A DNA stretch of 18,058 bases from an uncultured Clostridia bacterium (GCA_947381875.1 CANCXY010000035.1:1-18058); one strand, 5' to 3'. Counted from the stretch's first letter, positions 1 to 7,413 are shown. The notes: generated by a model not told the origin, from the letters alone. Numbers and translations: made by a program.

Positions 1-55
1 TCTGGCAGGATTCCAAAGGGCAGCGCCCTTTGGGCAGGTCCGGGCGGCAGCCCGG
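1..55 (+). repeat. Triple-hairpin dispersed repeat, copy 1 (two-hairpin variant)
   Basis: Hairpin A is at 13-33 (arms CCAAAGGGC/GCCCTTTGG). It is followed by spacer GCAGGT (34-39) and hairpin C at 40-55 (CCGGGC, loop GGCA, GCCCGG). The middle hairpin B found in the other copies is missing. The element starts 3 bases beyond the stop codon of the SGNH-like gene on the minus strand, so it would lie in that gene's 3' UTR. The window begins inside whatever precedes base 13. It may work as a transcript end or stabilising structure, but no T-tract follows on the minus strand. Confidence 0.85.
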
Positions 56-58
56 CCA

Positions 59-1768
59 TCACGCTGCCGGTGCGGGATCCGGCGCAGTGCCTGCGGCGGG
101 ATCGCCGGGCACAGGCTCGACGGGCTGATCGGGGGCGGGGGGCGCCCATGTGGGATCCAGCTCGGTGAGGAAACAGCGGATGCAGGTGTGGGTGCCGTCC
201 GCCTGCGTTTCGCCCCACTCGTGTGGCTGCGGGGCGCTTACCGCGGTTGGGTCCGGGCACCCCGGTTCTACGCATACGCCCTGATGCGTCCCGTCGCCCA
301 AGTTGTACCAGTTGCCCCAGACATGGACGTGTGTCCCTGGGTCGGGCACATCGACTGTCGGCGGCGGAAGCTGCGAGGGGTCCGAAACCGTCGGATCGGA
401 AGATGGTGTGGTATCAGAGACTGCCGGGTCGGAGGAAACGGGGTCGGAGGATGGTTCGGAGGAGGGCGCGCCCGGTGTGATGGAGGCCCAGATATCAATA
501 GATGTGCTGTCCGTAGGGGGCACTGTAAAGGTGATCGTCTGCACGCGCTTGTCCTCGGAGACGGAAAGGCCGCGTTCGATACTGCCTTCTGTGCATCCCC
601 ATTGCGCCGTACAGCCTTCGTTCAGCGTTAAAGTAACAGAGCTGCAATATTGGCCGGGCACAATCTTTTGGGTCAGTGTGCCGGAGAGGACGCCGTATTC
701 TTTGCCCTGCGTGATGGAGAACCGCACCTCCACGGTCTCGGCCTCCTCCTCGGAACTGGACGCGGGATCGGGCTGCGGGTTGAATGTCTCCTCCGGTGTG
801 GGACGGTGCGTCGGGATGTTTTTCAGCGCCGGGCGGATATCGGGCGCGTCGTGCGTGTGCGTGCGCACATAGTCTATCAGGGCTTTCGCGCCGGATTCGG
901 TCAGGTGCAGGCCGTCCTTCTCCATATATCCCTGCCGGGCGTAGCCGGTGGCAGGGTCCTGCAATGCCTCGGTGCTGTTCAGGAACTGGTACCCTTCCTC
1001 TTTGGCGAAATCCGCCAGCGCCTTGTTGAATTCATTGGTGGTGCGCTGTTCCTGCGCTGCGTTCGAGCGGTTAGAGCCGAGGGGCGGAATAGCGTTGATA
1101 ATGATATCCGCATACGGCCATTCCTTTATGATTGCGTCCACCGCAATTCTATACTGCTCGATAAACGTATTGACTTTCCACTGGGTATTGTTTGTACCAT
1201 AAGTGATAAGGATGCGCAGGGGCTGCATCATCGCGACGGCCTTTGTGGTAAGCACTGCGTTACTCACGCCGTCAAAGTACATGCAGGCTTTACTTGTCAC
1301 ATGCTGGATGCCCATGCTGACGGCGGAAAGATTGTTCTGCCAGCTTGTCAGGCCGTAGGTGGCTAAGCGGTAGGTGTTGGAATCCCCCAAAAAGAGCGTG
1401 TCGTCCACATATTCCTGTCCGCCGTCCGGCGTTTCGGGCAGGATGGTGCCGTCGTATTCGTCCTTGTCCAGCGGCGGGGCCTGCGGGGGCGGTTCGCTGT
1501 TTGTGTCCGATGAGGCGGGCAATGCAGACGAGATAGAGGAGCTGCTGGAGCTGTCCGGCCCGTCCAGAGGCGTGCCCTGCGAGGAGGACGACTTCGGCCC
1601 CGTCGGGAAAATGCGGTTCGAGAGCGCCGCGATGGCAATACCTACGATAACAAGGGCCGCCACGCATACAAGGATGGCGATATCCATCAGGCTGCCTTTC
1701 CGCACGCGCCCGAAGAAGCGGCCAATGGCCTTGCCCATACGGCGTATGGATCGTTGAAACTGTCGCAC
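59..1768 (-). CDS. Membrane-anchored SGNH/GDSL hydrolase-like surface protein
   Basis: 569 residues from a GTG at 1768, chosen because GGGAGG lies 7 bases upstream; the ATG at 1783 has no SD. A basic N-terminus (about 1-27) precedes one transmembrane helix (about 29-49), giving a type II topology with the rest outside. A Ser/Pro linker leads to an SGNH domain (about 120-300) with the GDS nucleophile Ser130, GTNN at 191-194 and Asp285-x-x-His288. A beta-rich domain (about 340-435) and a Ser/Asp/Pro linker follow, then two Cys/His repeats (about 482-504 and 516-532) of the form HxWG...GTHxxxCxxC. Family knowledge suggests an esterase acting on a cell-envelope glycan; the substrate is unknown. 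The repeat at 1-55 follows the stop directly. A minus-strand TATACT at 1812-1807 is the likely -10. The hydrolase call is solid; the role is inference. Confidence 0.8.
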   Translation of the reverse strand: MRQFQRSIRRMGKAIGRFFGRVRKGSLMDIAILVCVAALVIVGIAIAALSNRIFPTGPKSSSSQGTPLDGPDSSSSSSISSALPASSDTNSEPPPQAPPLDKDEYDGTILPETPDGGQEYVDDTLFLGDSNTYRLATYGLTSWQNNLSAVSMGIQHVTSKACMYFDGVSNAVLTTKAVAMMQPLRILITYGTNNTQWKVNTFIEQYRIAVDAIIKEWPYADIIINAIPPLGSNRSNAAQEQRTTNEFNKALADFAKEEGYQFLNSTEALQDPATGYARQGYMEKDGLHLTESGAKALIDYVRTHTHDAPDIRPALKNIPTHRPTPEETFNPQPDPASSSEEEAETVEVRFSITQGKEYGVLSGTLTQKIVPGQYCSSVTLTLNEGCTAQWGCTEGSIERGLSVSEDKRVQTITFTVPPTDSTSIDIWASITPGAPSSEPSSDPVSSDPAVSDTTPSSDPTVSDPSQLPPPTVDVPDPGTHVHVWGNWYNLGDGTHQGVCVEPGCPDPTAVSAPQPHEWGETQADGTHTCIRCFLTELDPTWAPPAPDQPVEPVPGDPAAGTAPDPAPAA

Positions 1769-1806
1769 AGTATTTCCTCCCATTACGGAACAATTCTTAT
1801 TTTCTT

Positions 1807-1812
1807 AGTATA
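1807..1812 (-). promoter_or_regulatory. Possible -10 box of the SGNH-like gene
   Basis: TATACT on the minus strand, about 39 bases upstream of the GTG start at 1768. No convincing -35 is seen at 16-18 bases (the candidate is TAGCAT), so this is a tentative promoter. Confidence 0.35.
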
Positions 1813-1813
1813 C

Positions 1814-1930
1814 ATGAAAAAAACGAAAAATGCTACTGTTTTATTGCATTTCACCCAAAAAGTCGTGGCGGCGTGGATGGGCGTGACAGAGCAGCGGGTG
1901 CGGCAGCTTCGGGATGCGGGCATGATTTGA
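1814..1930 (+). pseudogene. 38-codon fragment resembling the N-terminal HTH of a phage terminase small subunit
   Basis: An ATG-to-TGA reading frame of 38 codons contains WMGVTEQRVRQLRDAGM. This is a winged-helix style DNA-recognition segment like the start of Nu1-type terminase small subunits and excisionase-like proteins. There is no SD before the ATG, and the protein ends exactly after the recognition helix, where real family members continue for 100 or more residues. It overlaps the presumed promoter of the divergent SGNH-like gene. It is best read as a prophage or mobile-element remnant; it could also be a chance resemblance. The rest of the 1784-2122 gap holds only the ddl promoter. Confidence 0.35.
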
Positions 1931-2028
1931 GGAAAAGCAGCCGGGGCTGGTAATGCAGCCAACGCTGGACATGGCGCGGACATTCGGCAAGGATTTTTTA
2001 GGGAATCTCTCAAAAATCTGGCGGGGGA

Positions 2029-2057
2029 TAGACTTTCCCGCGCAGATATGGTATACT
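2029..2057 (+). promoter_or_regulatory. SigA-type promoter of ddl-murI
   Basis: -35 TAGACT (2029-2034), 17-base spacer, -10 TATACT (2052-2057) preceded by TGG, i.e. an extended -10. Expected transcription start is near 2064, giving a leader of about 70 bases. Confidence 0.65.
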
Positions 2058-2134
2058 GTTCTTGATTTGTGCATACGGCTGATACCATGCGGGACCTTAG
2101 CGCAAAATGCCCCGCATGAAAGGTGTGGAAGCGT

Positions 2135-3214
2135 TTGAAGAAATTAAAGATTGTTGTCCTGTTTGGTGGCGCGTCCAGCGAACATGAGGTTTCGCTGCAA
2201 AGCGCCGCAAGTGTGCTTCGCAATCTTGACCCGGAAAAATACGAGGCTTTGTCGGTCGGCATCACCAAAGACGGGCGCTGGTACCGCTATACCGGGCCTG
2301 TCACCGATATCCCCACGGGCATGTGGGAACATCATCCGGGGAACCTGCCGTGCGCCTTCTGCCCCGGCAGCGGGCGCCGGGGGCTGGTAGTGTTTGAGGA
2401 AAGCCGCTGCTGCGATACGCCGGTAGACGCTGTTTTCCCCGTCCTGCATGGCAGAAACGGCGAGGACGGGACGGTGCAGGGCCTGTTGGAGCTGACCGGC
2501 CTCCCCTATGTAGGCTGCGGCGTACTGGGCAGCGCGGTGTGCATGGATAAAGTCACCGCCAACCGCGTGTTAGACGCCGCCGGTATCCCGCGCTGTGCGT
2601 GGGATTTTATGGAGGCGTGGCAGCGCCCGCAGCTTGATTCCATCGCGGCGCGCCTCGGCGAAACGCTGGGCTGGCCCATTTTCGTGAAGCCCGCGAACGC
2701 GGGTTCCAGCGTGGGCGTATCCAAAGCGGCGAACGCGGCGGCGCTGTCGGCGGCGGTGGATCTGGCCCTCCGGCACGATTCCCGCGTGGTGTTTGAGCGG
2801 TTTGTGCGCGGGCAGGAAGTGGAATGCGCCGTGCGCGGCAACGACGCGCCCGCCTCAACGCTGCCGGGCGAGATTTTAGCGAGCGACGAGTTCTATACAT
2901 ATGAAGATAAATATGTATCGGGCACGAGCCGCGTCCTGATCCCCGCGCGCCTTTCCCCCCAGAAATTGGAGGAAGTGCGCGCTATGGCCGTGCGCGCCTA
3001 CCGGGCGTTAGCGTGCCAGGGGCTTGCGCGCGTGGATTTCTTTGTGGAGGCGGGGTCCGGGCAGGTGCTTGTGAACGAGGTGAACACGCTGCCGGGCTTC
3101 ACGTCCATCAGCATGTATCCAAAACTGATGCTCGCGGCGGGCGAGACGTACAGCGGGCTGCTGGACAGCCTGATCGCCCTGGCGCTGGAGCGGAAAGGGG
3201 CGAGCGATGGCTGA
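2135..3214 (+). CDS. ddl: D-alanine--D-alanine ligase
   Basis: An ATP-grasp ligase that joins two D-alanines in the cytoplasm for the peptidoglycan stem peptide. The TTG at 2135 is preferred: AAAGG lies 12 bases upstream and the protein then begins MKKLKIVVLFGG. A GTG at 2123 (four residues longer, 363 in total) abuts that AAAGG and is the alternative. Visible motifs are the N-terminal FGGASSEHEVS, the NGEDGTVQG region, the ATP-grasp KPANAGSSVGV, the catalytic-loop segment FYTYEDKY, and the C-terminal Mg-binding NEVNTLPGF. The Tyr of EDKY corresponds to the residue that marks D-Ala rather than D-lactate ligases. Length is normal for the family. The stop overlaps the start of murI by 8 bases, so the two are translationally coupled. 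Confidence 0.95.
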   Translation: MKKLKIVVLFGGASSEHEVSLQSAASVLRNLDPEKYEALSVGITKDGRWYRYTGPVTDIPTGMWEHHPGNLPCAFCPGSGRRGLVVFEESRCCDTPVDAVFPVLHGRNGEDGTVQGLLELTGLPYVGCGVLGSAVCMDKVTANRVLDAAGIPRCAWDFMEAWQRPQLDSIAARLGETLGWPIFVKPANAGSSVGVSKAANAAALSAAVDLALRHDSRVVFERFVRGQEVECAVRGNDAPASTLPGEILASDEFYTYEDKYVSGTSRVLIPARLSPQKLEEVRAMAVRAYRALACQGLARVDFFVEAGSGQVLVNEVNTLPGFTSISMYPKLMLAAGETYSGLLDSLIALALERKGASDG

Positions 3215-4034
3215 ACAGTCCGCGCCCATCGGCGTATTTGATTCCGGCCTCGGCGGCCTGACAGCCGTGCGCGAGCTGCGCCGCATCCTGCCGGGGGAAG
3301 ACATCGTCTATTTTGGCGACACAGGCCGCGTGCCCTACGGGACGCGCGGCACAGACGTGATTGTGCGGTACGCCAAGCAGGACGCAGCGTTCCTGCTCTC
3401 CCAGCACGTCAAATACATCATCGCGGCCTGCGGCACCGTGAGCAGCACCCTGCCCGCCTCCTATACGGACGCCCTGCCCGTGCCCTATATGGGCGTGATC
3501 GGCGCGGCGGCGGCAGCGGCAGTGCGCGCCACAAAAACGGGGCGCATCGGCGTGATCGGCACCGAAGCAACGGTGCGCAGCGGCAGCTATACAGCGGCCA
3601 TCGCGGCGCGCATGCCTGGCGCGCGCGTCACAGTCCAAGCGTGCCCGCTGTTCGTCCCGCTGGTAGAAAACGGCTATTTCGCCCCCGACAACCAGGTGAC
3701 GCGCCTTGTCGCGCAGGACTACCTGCGCCCCATCCAGTCGGCAGACGTGGATACGCTGATCTTAGGCTGCACGCATTACCCGCTGATCGCCCCCATCATC
3801 GCCGATCTGATGGGGCCTGCGGTCACGCTGATCGACCCAGGCCGCGAAACGGCGCTTGCTGCGCGCGAAAAGCTTTCCGGCGCGGGCCTCCTGCGCCCCG
3901 GCACGCAGGGCGCGGCGCGCTACTATGTGAGTGATACCACCGAGAGCTTCGCCCGCCTCGCCCGCCAGTTCCTCGGCGAATACGCGGGCGGACCCGTGGA
4001 ACACATCAGCGTCGACGGCCTCCCCGCCGGCTGA
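3207..4034 (+). CDS. murI: Glutamate racemase
   Basis: Converts L-Glu to D-Glu for peptidoglycan synthesis, without a cofactor, using two cysteines. 275 residues with an ATG preceded by GAAAGGGG. Seen: DSGLGGLT (12-19), FGDTGRVPYG (36-45), first catalytic Cys75 in AACGTVSS, Glu154 in VENG, and second catalytic Cys188 in GCTHYPL. The usual residue after the first Cys is Asn (ACNTA); here it is Gly, a variant that may matter for substrate contacts. The gene overlaps ddl by 8 bases and forms a two-gene D-amino-acid operon. No classical terminator follows. Instead a triple-hairpin repeat begins 10 bases after the stop. Confidence 0.94.
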   Translation: MAEQSAPIGVFDSGLGGLTAVRELRRILPGEDIVYFGDTGRVPYGTRGTDVIVRYAKQDAAFLLSQHVKYIIAACGTVSSTLPASYTDALPVPYMGVIGAAAAAAVRATKTGRIGVIGTEATVRSGSYTAAIAARMPGARVTVQACPLFVPLVENGYFAPDNQVTRLVAQDYLRPIQSADVDTLILGCTHYPLIAPIIADLMGPAVTLIDPGRETALAAREKLSGAGLLRPGTQGAARYYVSDTTESFARLARQFLGEYAGGPVEHISVDGLPAG

Positions 4035-4043
4035 CGCCGGCCG

Positions 4044-4115
4044 CCGGGCTGCCGCCCGGACCTGCCCAGAGGCTCCCGCCTCTGGACTCCGGCCAAAGGG
4101 GCGCTGCCCCTTTGG
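4044..4115 (-). repeat. Triple-hairpin dispersed repeat, copy 2
   Basis: Read on the plus strand the order is C (4044-4059, CCGGGC/GCCCGG), spacer ACCTGC, B (4066-4085, CCAGAGGC/GCCTCTGG), a 7-base spacer, then A (4093-4115, CCAAAGGGGC/GCCCCTTTGG). Compared with copies 4 and 5 it is inverted. It sits directly after the murI stop. A fourth small hairpin (4125-4140, GGCCTT/AAGGCC) and an imperfect one (4212-4234) follow. Otherwise the gap 4116-4296 shows nothing recognisable. Confidence 0.88.
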
Positions 4116-4296
4116 AATTCCCGCGGCCTTTGAAAAGGCCGGCGAAACTTTTGAATGGCGCACGCTGTTAGCGCGCGCCGGGGATATATATTAAGCAGTA
4201 CAGCCCGAAAATTCCCCGCCCGAAGGGCAGGGAAACAACAAAAATTCCCGCCCGTTTTCGAGCGGTTTCCCTATAAAGGGGGAGGACGTGGAGTGT

Positions 4297-4722
4297 ATGA
4301 AGGAAGATTTTGTGATTACCGTGCGCGGCAAAATGGAGCGGCATGGGGAATGTGATAATATCGAGATGATGACACGCGGCAATTTTGTACGGCGCGGCAA
4401 CAGCTATTATATTGTGTACAAGGAGACGGAGGCGACTGGCTATGCGGGGTGCGTTACCACCGTGAAGGTGGAGGCGTCGAACAAGGTGAGTATGCTGCGC
4501 TATGGCCCCGCGCCCAGCCAGTTGATTGTTGAAAAAGGGCGGCGGCATGTGTGTATATATGAAACAGGATATGGGTCTATGAATTTCGGTGTCGCCGCCG
4601 ACGAGATCGACAGCCATCTTTCCGCGGAGGGAGGCTCCGTTTCCTTTGGCTATCTGATTGATGTCGATGGCTCCTCTTTCAGCCAGAACAGCGTACAGAT
4701 CACTGTAAAGCCCGTGGGCTGA
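4297..4722 (+). CDS. DUF1934 family beta-barrel protein
   Basis: 141 residues from the ATG at 4297. A GTG at 4288 is an alternative start three residues longer; both share the strong AAAGGGGGAGG at 4275-4285. The sequence opens with EDFVITVRGKM, then alternates short strands (NSYYIVYKE, CVTTVKVEASNKVSMLRYG, HVCIYETGYGSMNFGV) and ends GYLIDVDGSSFSQNSVQITV. This is the pattern of the DUF1934/YwiB family, small calycin-like barrels of Firmicutes with no established biochemical role. No signal peptide or transmembrane segment is seen, so it is cytoplasmic. It is followed after 28 bases by a small membrane protein gene in the same direction. Confidence 0.8.
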   Translation: MKEDFVITVRGKMERHGECDNIEMMTRGNFVRRGNSYYIVYKETEATGYAGCVTTVKVEASNKVSMLRYGPAPSQLIVEKGRRHVCIYETGYGSMNFGVAADEIDSHLSAEGGSVSFGYLIDVDGSSFSQNSVQITVKPVG

Positions 4723-4750
4723 ACAGCGGTCAAAAAGAAGGTTTTGTTTT

Positions 4751-4996
4751 ATGAAGGATGCGTTTACCACCGAAGAAAAAAGAAAGTATATGTTGAAAAA
4801 ACATATTCAGAATCATTTGTTTGAATATGTGTTGGATTTTGTCGGCCCAATCGTACTTACCCTGCTCCTGTTATACCTGTGCAAGGCGCAGAGCTTTACT
4901 CCTGGCATTGTCGTGTCGATTGCTTACTCGATAGGGAAAACAGTAAGCAATATCCGCCATTATAAAAGGGATTACGTCGATAGGGATATTCAATAA
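4751..4996 (+). CDS. Small membrane protein of unknown function
   Basis: 81 residues, with AGAAGG 9 bases before the ATG. The N-terminus is charged (KDAFTTEEKRKYMLKKHIQ). One long hydrophobic stretch (about 25-45, with LTLLLLYLC) and a second weaker one (about 50-64) are followed by a basic tail (NIRHYKRDYVDRD). This suggests one or two membrane passes. I do not recognise a family. Only two bases separate its stop from the start of the truncated Rpn-family ORF, at the point where that gene lost its 5' half. It may therefore be a genuine gene or an ORF created at a recombination junction. A+T content is higher than in ddl-murI. Confidence 0.55.
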   Translation: MKDAFTTEEKRKYMLKKHIQNHLFEYVLDFVGPIVLTLLLLYLCKAQSFTPGIVVSIAYSIGKTVSNIRHYKRDYVDRDIQ

Positions 4997-4998
4997 AG

Positions 4999-5607
4999 AT
5001 GTTCTATTGGGCAAGGGAGTTTACCTCAGCCATCTCTGCGGGAGGAAGCTACGCCAACCTGCCGCGCACAATCGTAATCAGCATTATAGATTTTACACTT
5101 TTCGACTGTGCGGAGTATCATTCGTTCTTCCAGCCGATGGAAGTTGATCGTCATGCGCTGATGACCGACAAGATGGATTTCCACTTCTTTGAACTGCCAA
5201 AACTGCCGGGGGAAATTGATGAGAAAGACGACCTTTCCCTATGGCTGGCGCTGTTCAACGCGAACACGGAAGATGATTTGAAAAAAATCAGAGCGATGGA
5301 TGTGCCGGAAATGAATCAGGCGATTGATGCGTATTACAAGGTAACTGCGTCGAAAGAGTTCCAGGAGATAGAGCGCATGCGGGAAAGGGCGCGCCACGAT
5401 GAAGCGTCGGCGTTGTCCCATGCGAAAGATGAGGGGCGGGCTGAGGGCCTCGAAGAAGGTCTTGCAAAAGGCGCTTTCAACAAAACGGTTGAGGCACTCC
5501 GTAACATTGTAGACAGTCTCAACCTCTCGCTTGACCAGGCAATGGCTGTACTGAAAGTTCCCGATGCCGATCGTCCAAACTATAAAGAGATATTGCAGCC
5601 ACAATAA
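4999..5607 (+). pseudogene. 5'-truncated Rpn/PD-(D/E)XK nuclease family protein
   Basis: 202 residues matching only the C-terminal part of Rpn-family (transposase-like, recombination-promoting) nucleases. It starts at the FYWAREFTSAI segment that follows the nuclease core. It continues with the typical ISIIDFTLFD strand, a helical FFELPKLP...LWLALFNA segment, and a charged helix with repeated GRAEGLEEGLAKG. It ends in the short family motif SLNLSLDQAMAVLKVPDADR. The N-terminal PD-(D/E)XK core of roughly 90-100 residues is missing, and the upstream frame is closed by a stop at 4981. No SD precedes the ATG. A decayed, probably inactive copy is the best reading. Confidence 0.75.
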
Positions 5608-5636
5608 ACTGACTTGATAAAATTCCAAAAGCAGGA

Positions 5637-5679
5637 GCTGCTGCACAAGGGAACTTTGTGCAGCAGCCCTGTTTTGTTT
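5637..5679 (+). terminator. Strong terminator, probably bidirectional
   Basis: A perfect 12-bp stem GCTGCTGCACAA (5637-5648) / TTGTGCAGCAGC (5656-5667) with a 7-base loop, then CCCTGTTTTGTTT. On the other strand the stem is followed by a CTTTTGGAATTTT stretch, so it can also end minus-strand transcripts from the convergent MBOAT gene (stop at 5765). Nothing else is seen in 5680-5764. Confidence 0.85.
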
Positions 5680-5764
5680 ATCAGCGTCGAAGTTTGTTGC
5701 ATTACGAAACGCCCCGCCCTCTTTGTCTCCTGTAAAACCTTTTCCCTTCCCTCAAAAAACACCG

Positions 5765-7255
5765 TCAGAAGCGTCCATAAATCGACCCGGAATTGCCGAA
5801 AGACCCAAAAACCAACAGCGCGGTCGAAAGGGCGGCATAGAGCGGCCAGCGCAGGAAAATCGGCACGCGGCGGATGAATTGGTGTACCGGCTCGGCGGCA
5901 GATTCAACAGTCTCCACCATCAAAACAGAACACGCCAGAACAATCGACGTGCGCGCCGTCAGGCCAATGGCGGCGCACACGCGGCCCACCGTCTGCGGCG
6001 CGGCAAAAAGCGTCTGCCAGCCGGTGAAAAGATGAGAATAGATATAAACGGCATCAGAAAGGCCCGCGCTGCCGGGGAACACCTCCGAGGCGCGGAAAAA
6101 GACGATACAGCTCGTAAACATCAGGTAGACAAGAATCGCCTGCAACACCCGCCGCACAGGCTTAAAATAATACAGCGGATTTTTGCGCGCCAATTTGCGG
6201 CGTGCTGTCTGCGTGGCGCGGCCAATGCACAGGTACACGCCGTTCAAAAGCCCCCAGACAGCCATAGAGAGCGACGCGCCGTGCCAAAGCCCACTTACCA
6301 GAAATACGATAAGCTGATTGATATACTGCCGCACCGCGCCCTTGCGGTTGCCGCCGAGGGGGATATACAGATAATCGCGCAGCCAGCTTGTCAGGCTGAT
6401 ATGCCAATGCCGCCACAGCTCGGTAAACGAGTGCTGGCGCAGGGGCAGCCGGAAATTCTCTGTCAATTTCAGCCCAAACACCGCGCCCGCGCCCAGCGCC
6501 ACATCACATGCGGCGGAAAAGTCGCAGTAAAGCTGATAGGTATACAGCAGGCTGACAAGCAGCAGCACGGGGCCGGTATAGGAAGCGTTGTGCAGGCTGC
6601 CATACACGGCGTCCACCGCGCCGCCAATGGTATTCGCCACGACAAACTTTTTGAAAAATCCCCATAAAATGCGGAACATCCCGCCCGTCACGCGGTTATA
6701 GTCGAACGCCTGGGGCGTTTTGAACTGCGGCAGCATATGTTTTGCCCGTTCGATCGGCCCGGTGACGATACACGGGAAGAAGCTGACAAACAGCGTATAC
6801 AGCAAAAAATCCTTTTCGGCCGCCTGATTGCCGCGATACACGTCGACACAGTATCCAACGGCTGTAAAGGTAAAATAGCTGATTCCCAGCGGCGCGGCCA
6901 GATCGTGCGCGAAGCGCGCGCCGTCCAGCCCGAACAGCCCGGCGAACGAGCGCCCTAAGAACACGAAATACTTATAAAACAGCAAACTCCCCAAACAAAC
7001 GGCCAACGCGGCCCCCAACACAATGCGCCGCGCGGCAGGGGCGCGCAGGCGTTCTATCAAAAGCCCCGCCGCCCAGGTCGCGGCGGAGGCGGCCAAAAGC
7101 TGCACAATAAACCCCGCGTTCGCCGGGTCATACAAATAAAACACCATGCTGCACACAAGCAGCCAATAAGGCCGCACGATTTTCGGCAGCACAAAATAAA
7201 CAAGGCATACCCCCACCAGAAAAACGACATACGCCGCCGCAAAAAAGCTCGCCAT
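5765..7255 (-). CDS. MBOAT family O-acyltransferase (AlgI/DltB-like)
   Basis: 496 residues from the ATG at 7255. An upstream in-frame ATG at 7333 would add 26 residues encoded by a perfect hairpin, so it is rejected. The protein is polytopic, with hydrophobic segments throughout. It carries the MBOAT signature WRHWHISLTSWLRDY (281-295, His285), YIPLGGNRKG, and the active-site SGLWHGAS with His325. The family moves acyl groups, usually acetyl or D-Ala, across the membrane onto extracellular polysaccharides. It lies downstream of the L-FucNAc and glycosyltransferase genes, so O-acylation of that glycan is the natural inference. No SGNH/DHHW partner is adjacent; the SGNH-like protein at 59-1768 is a possible but unlinked one. 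The SD is weak (CGGGGG next to the ATG). Confidence 0.88.
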   Translation of the reverse strand: MASFFAAAYVVFLVGVCLVYFVLPKIVRPYWLLVCSMVFYLYDPANAGFIVQLLAASAATWAAGLLIERLRAPAARRIVLGAALAVCLGSLLFYKYFVFLGRSFAGLFGLDGARFAHDLAAPLGISYFTFTAVGYCVDVYRGNQAAEKDFLLYTLFVSFFPCIVTGPIERAKHMLPQFKTPQAFDYNRVTGGMFRILWGFFKKFVVANTIGGAVDAVYGSLHNASYTGPVLLLVSLLYTYQLYCDFSAACDVALGAGAVFGLKLTENFRLPLRQHSFTELWRHWHISLTSWLRDYLYIPLGGNRKGAVRQYINQLIVFLVSGLWHGASLSMAVWGLLNGVYLCIGRATQTARRKLARKNPLYYFKPVRRVLQAILVYLMFTSCIVFFRASEVFPGSAGLSDAVYIYSHLFTGWQTLFAAPQTVGRVCAAIGLTARTSIVLACSVLMVETVESAAEPVHQFIRRVPIFLRWPLYAALSTALLVFGSFGNSGSIYGRF

Positions 7256-7280
7256 CCCCCGAACCCGCCTTTTATTTTTT

Positions 7281-7413
7281 GTATATCCTCCCGCCCTACG
7301 GGCGGGAGGATATACGGTCAATTTTGCTTTCACTCATCCCCGCCTCGCGGCGGGAGAACATACAGCCTACTTTACTCCCACATATCCCCACCCTGTGGGC
7401 GGAGAATATACTC
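7281..7413. repeat. Three tandem related hairpins upstream of the MBOAT gene
   Basis: Hairpin 1 has a perfect 16-bp stem: GTATATCCTCCCGCCC (7281-7296) with GGGCGGGAGGATATAC (7300-7315). Hairpin 2 has core CCCGCC (7339-7344) / GGCGGG (7349-7354). Hairpin 3 has core CCCAC (7387-7391) / GTGGG (7395-7399). The right halves share GGCGGGAG-GATATAC, GGCGGGAG-AACATAC and GGCGGAG-AATATAC, with a period of about 48 bases. On the minus strand the first hairpin lies 25 bases before the MBOAT start and is followed by an A-rich run, so it is not a terminator in that direction. Confidence 0.75.

Noticed and set aside
1783..2268. 161-codon minus-strand ORF between the SGNH-like gene and ddl
   Set aside because: It runs antisense into the start of ddl and across the ddl promoter, has no SD and no protein-like features.
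2123..3214. Vancomycin-resistance type D-Ala-D-Lac ligase
   Set aside because: The loop has the EDKY Tyr of D-Ala-D-Ala ligases, and the gene is coupled to murI without vanH/vanX partners.
4044..4140. Classical Rho-independent terminator of murI
   Set aside because: The hairpins belong to the dispersed repeat and no T-run follows any of them; a termination role remains possible but is not shown.
5723..6667. 314-codon plus-strand ORF
   Set aside because: Antisense shadow of the MBOAT gene; its composition (Arg/Gln/Ala/His-rich) is typical of GC-rich antisense frames.
7281..7413. CRISPR array
   Set aside because: Only three imperfect hairpin units with no conserved repeat plus variable spacer pattern and no cas genes nearby.
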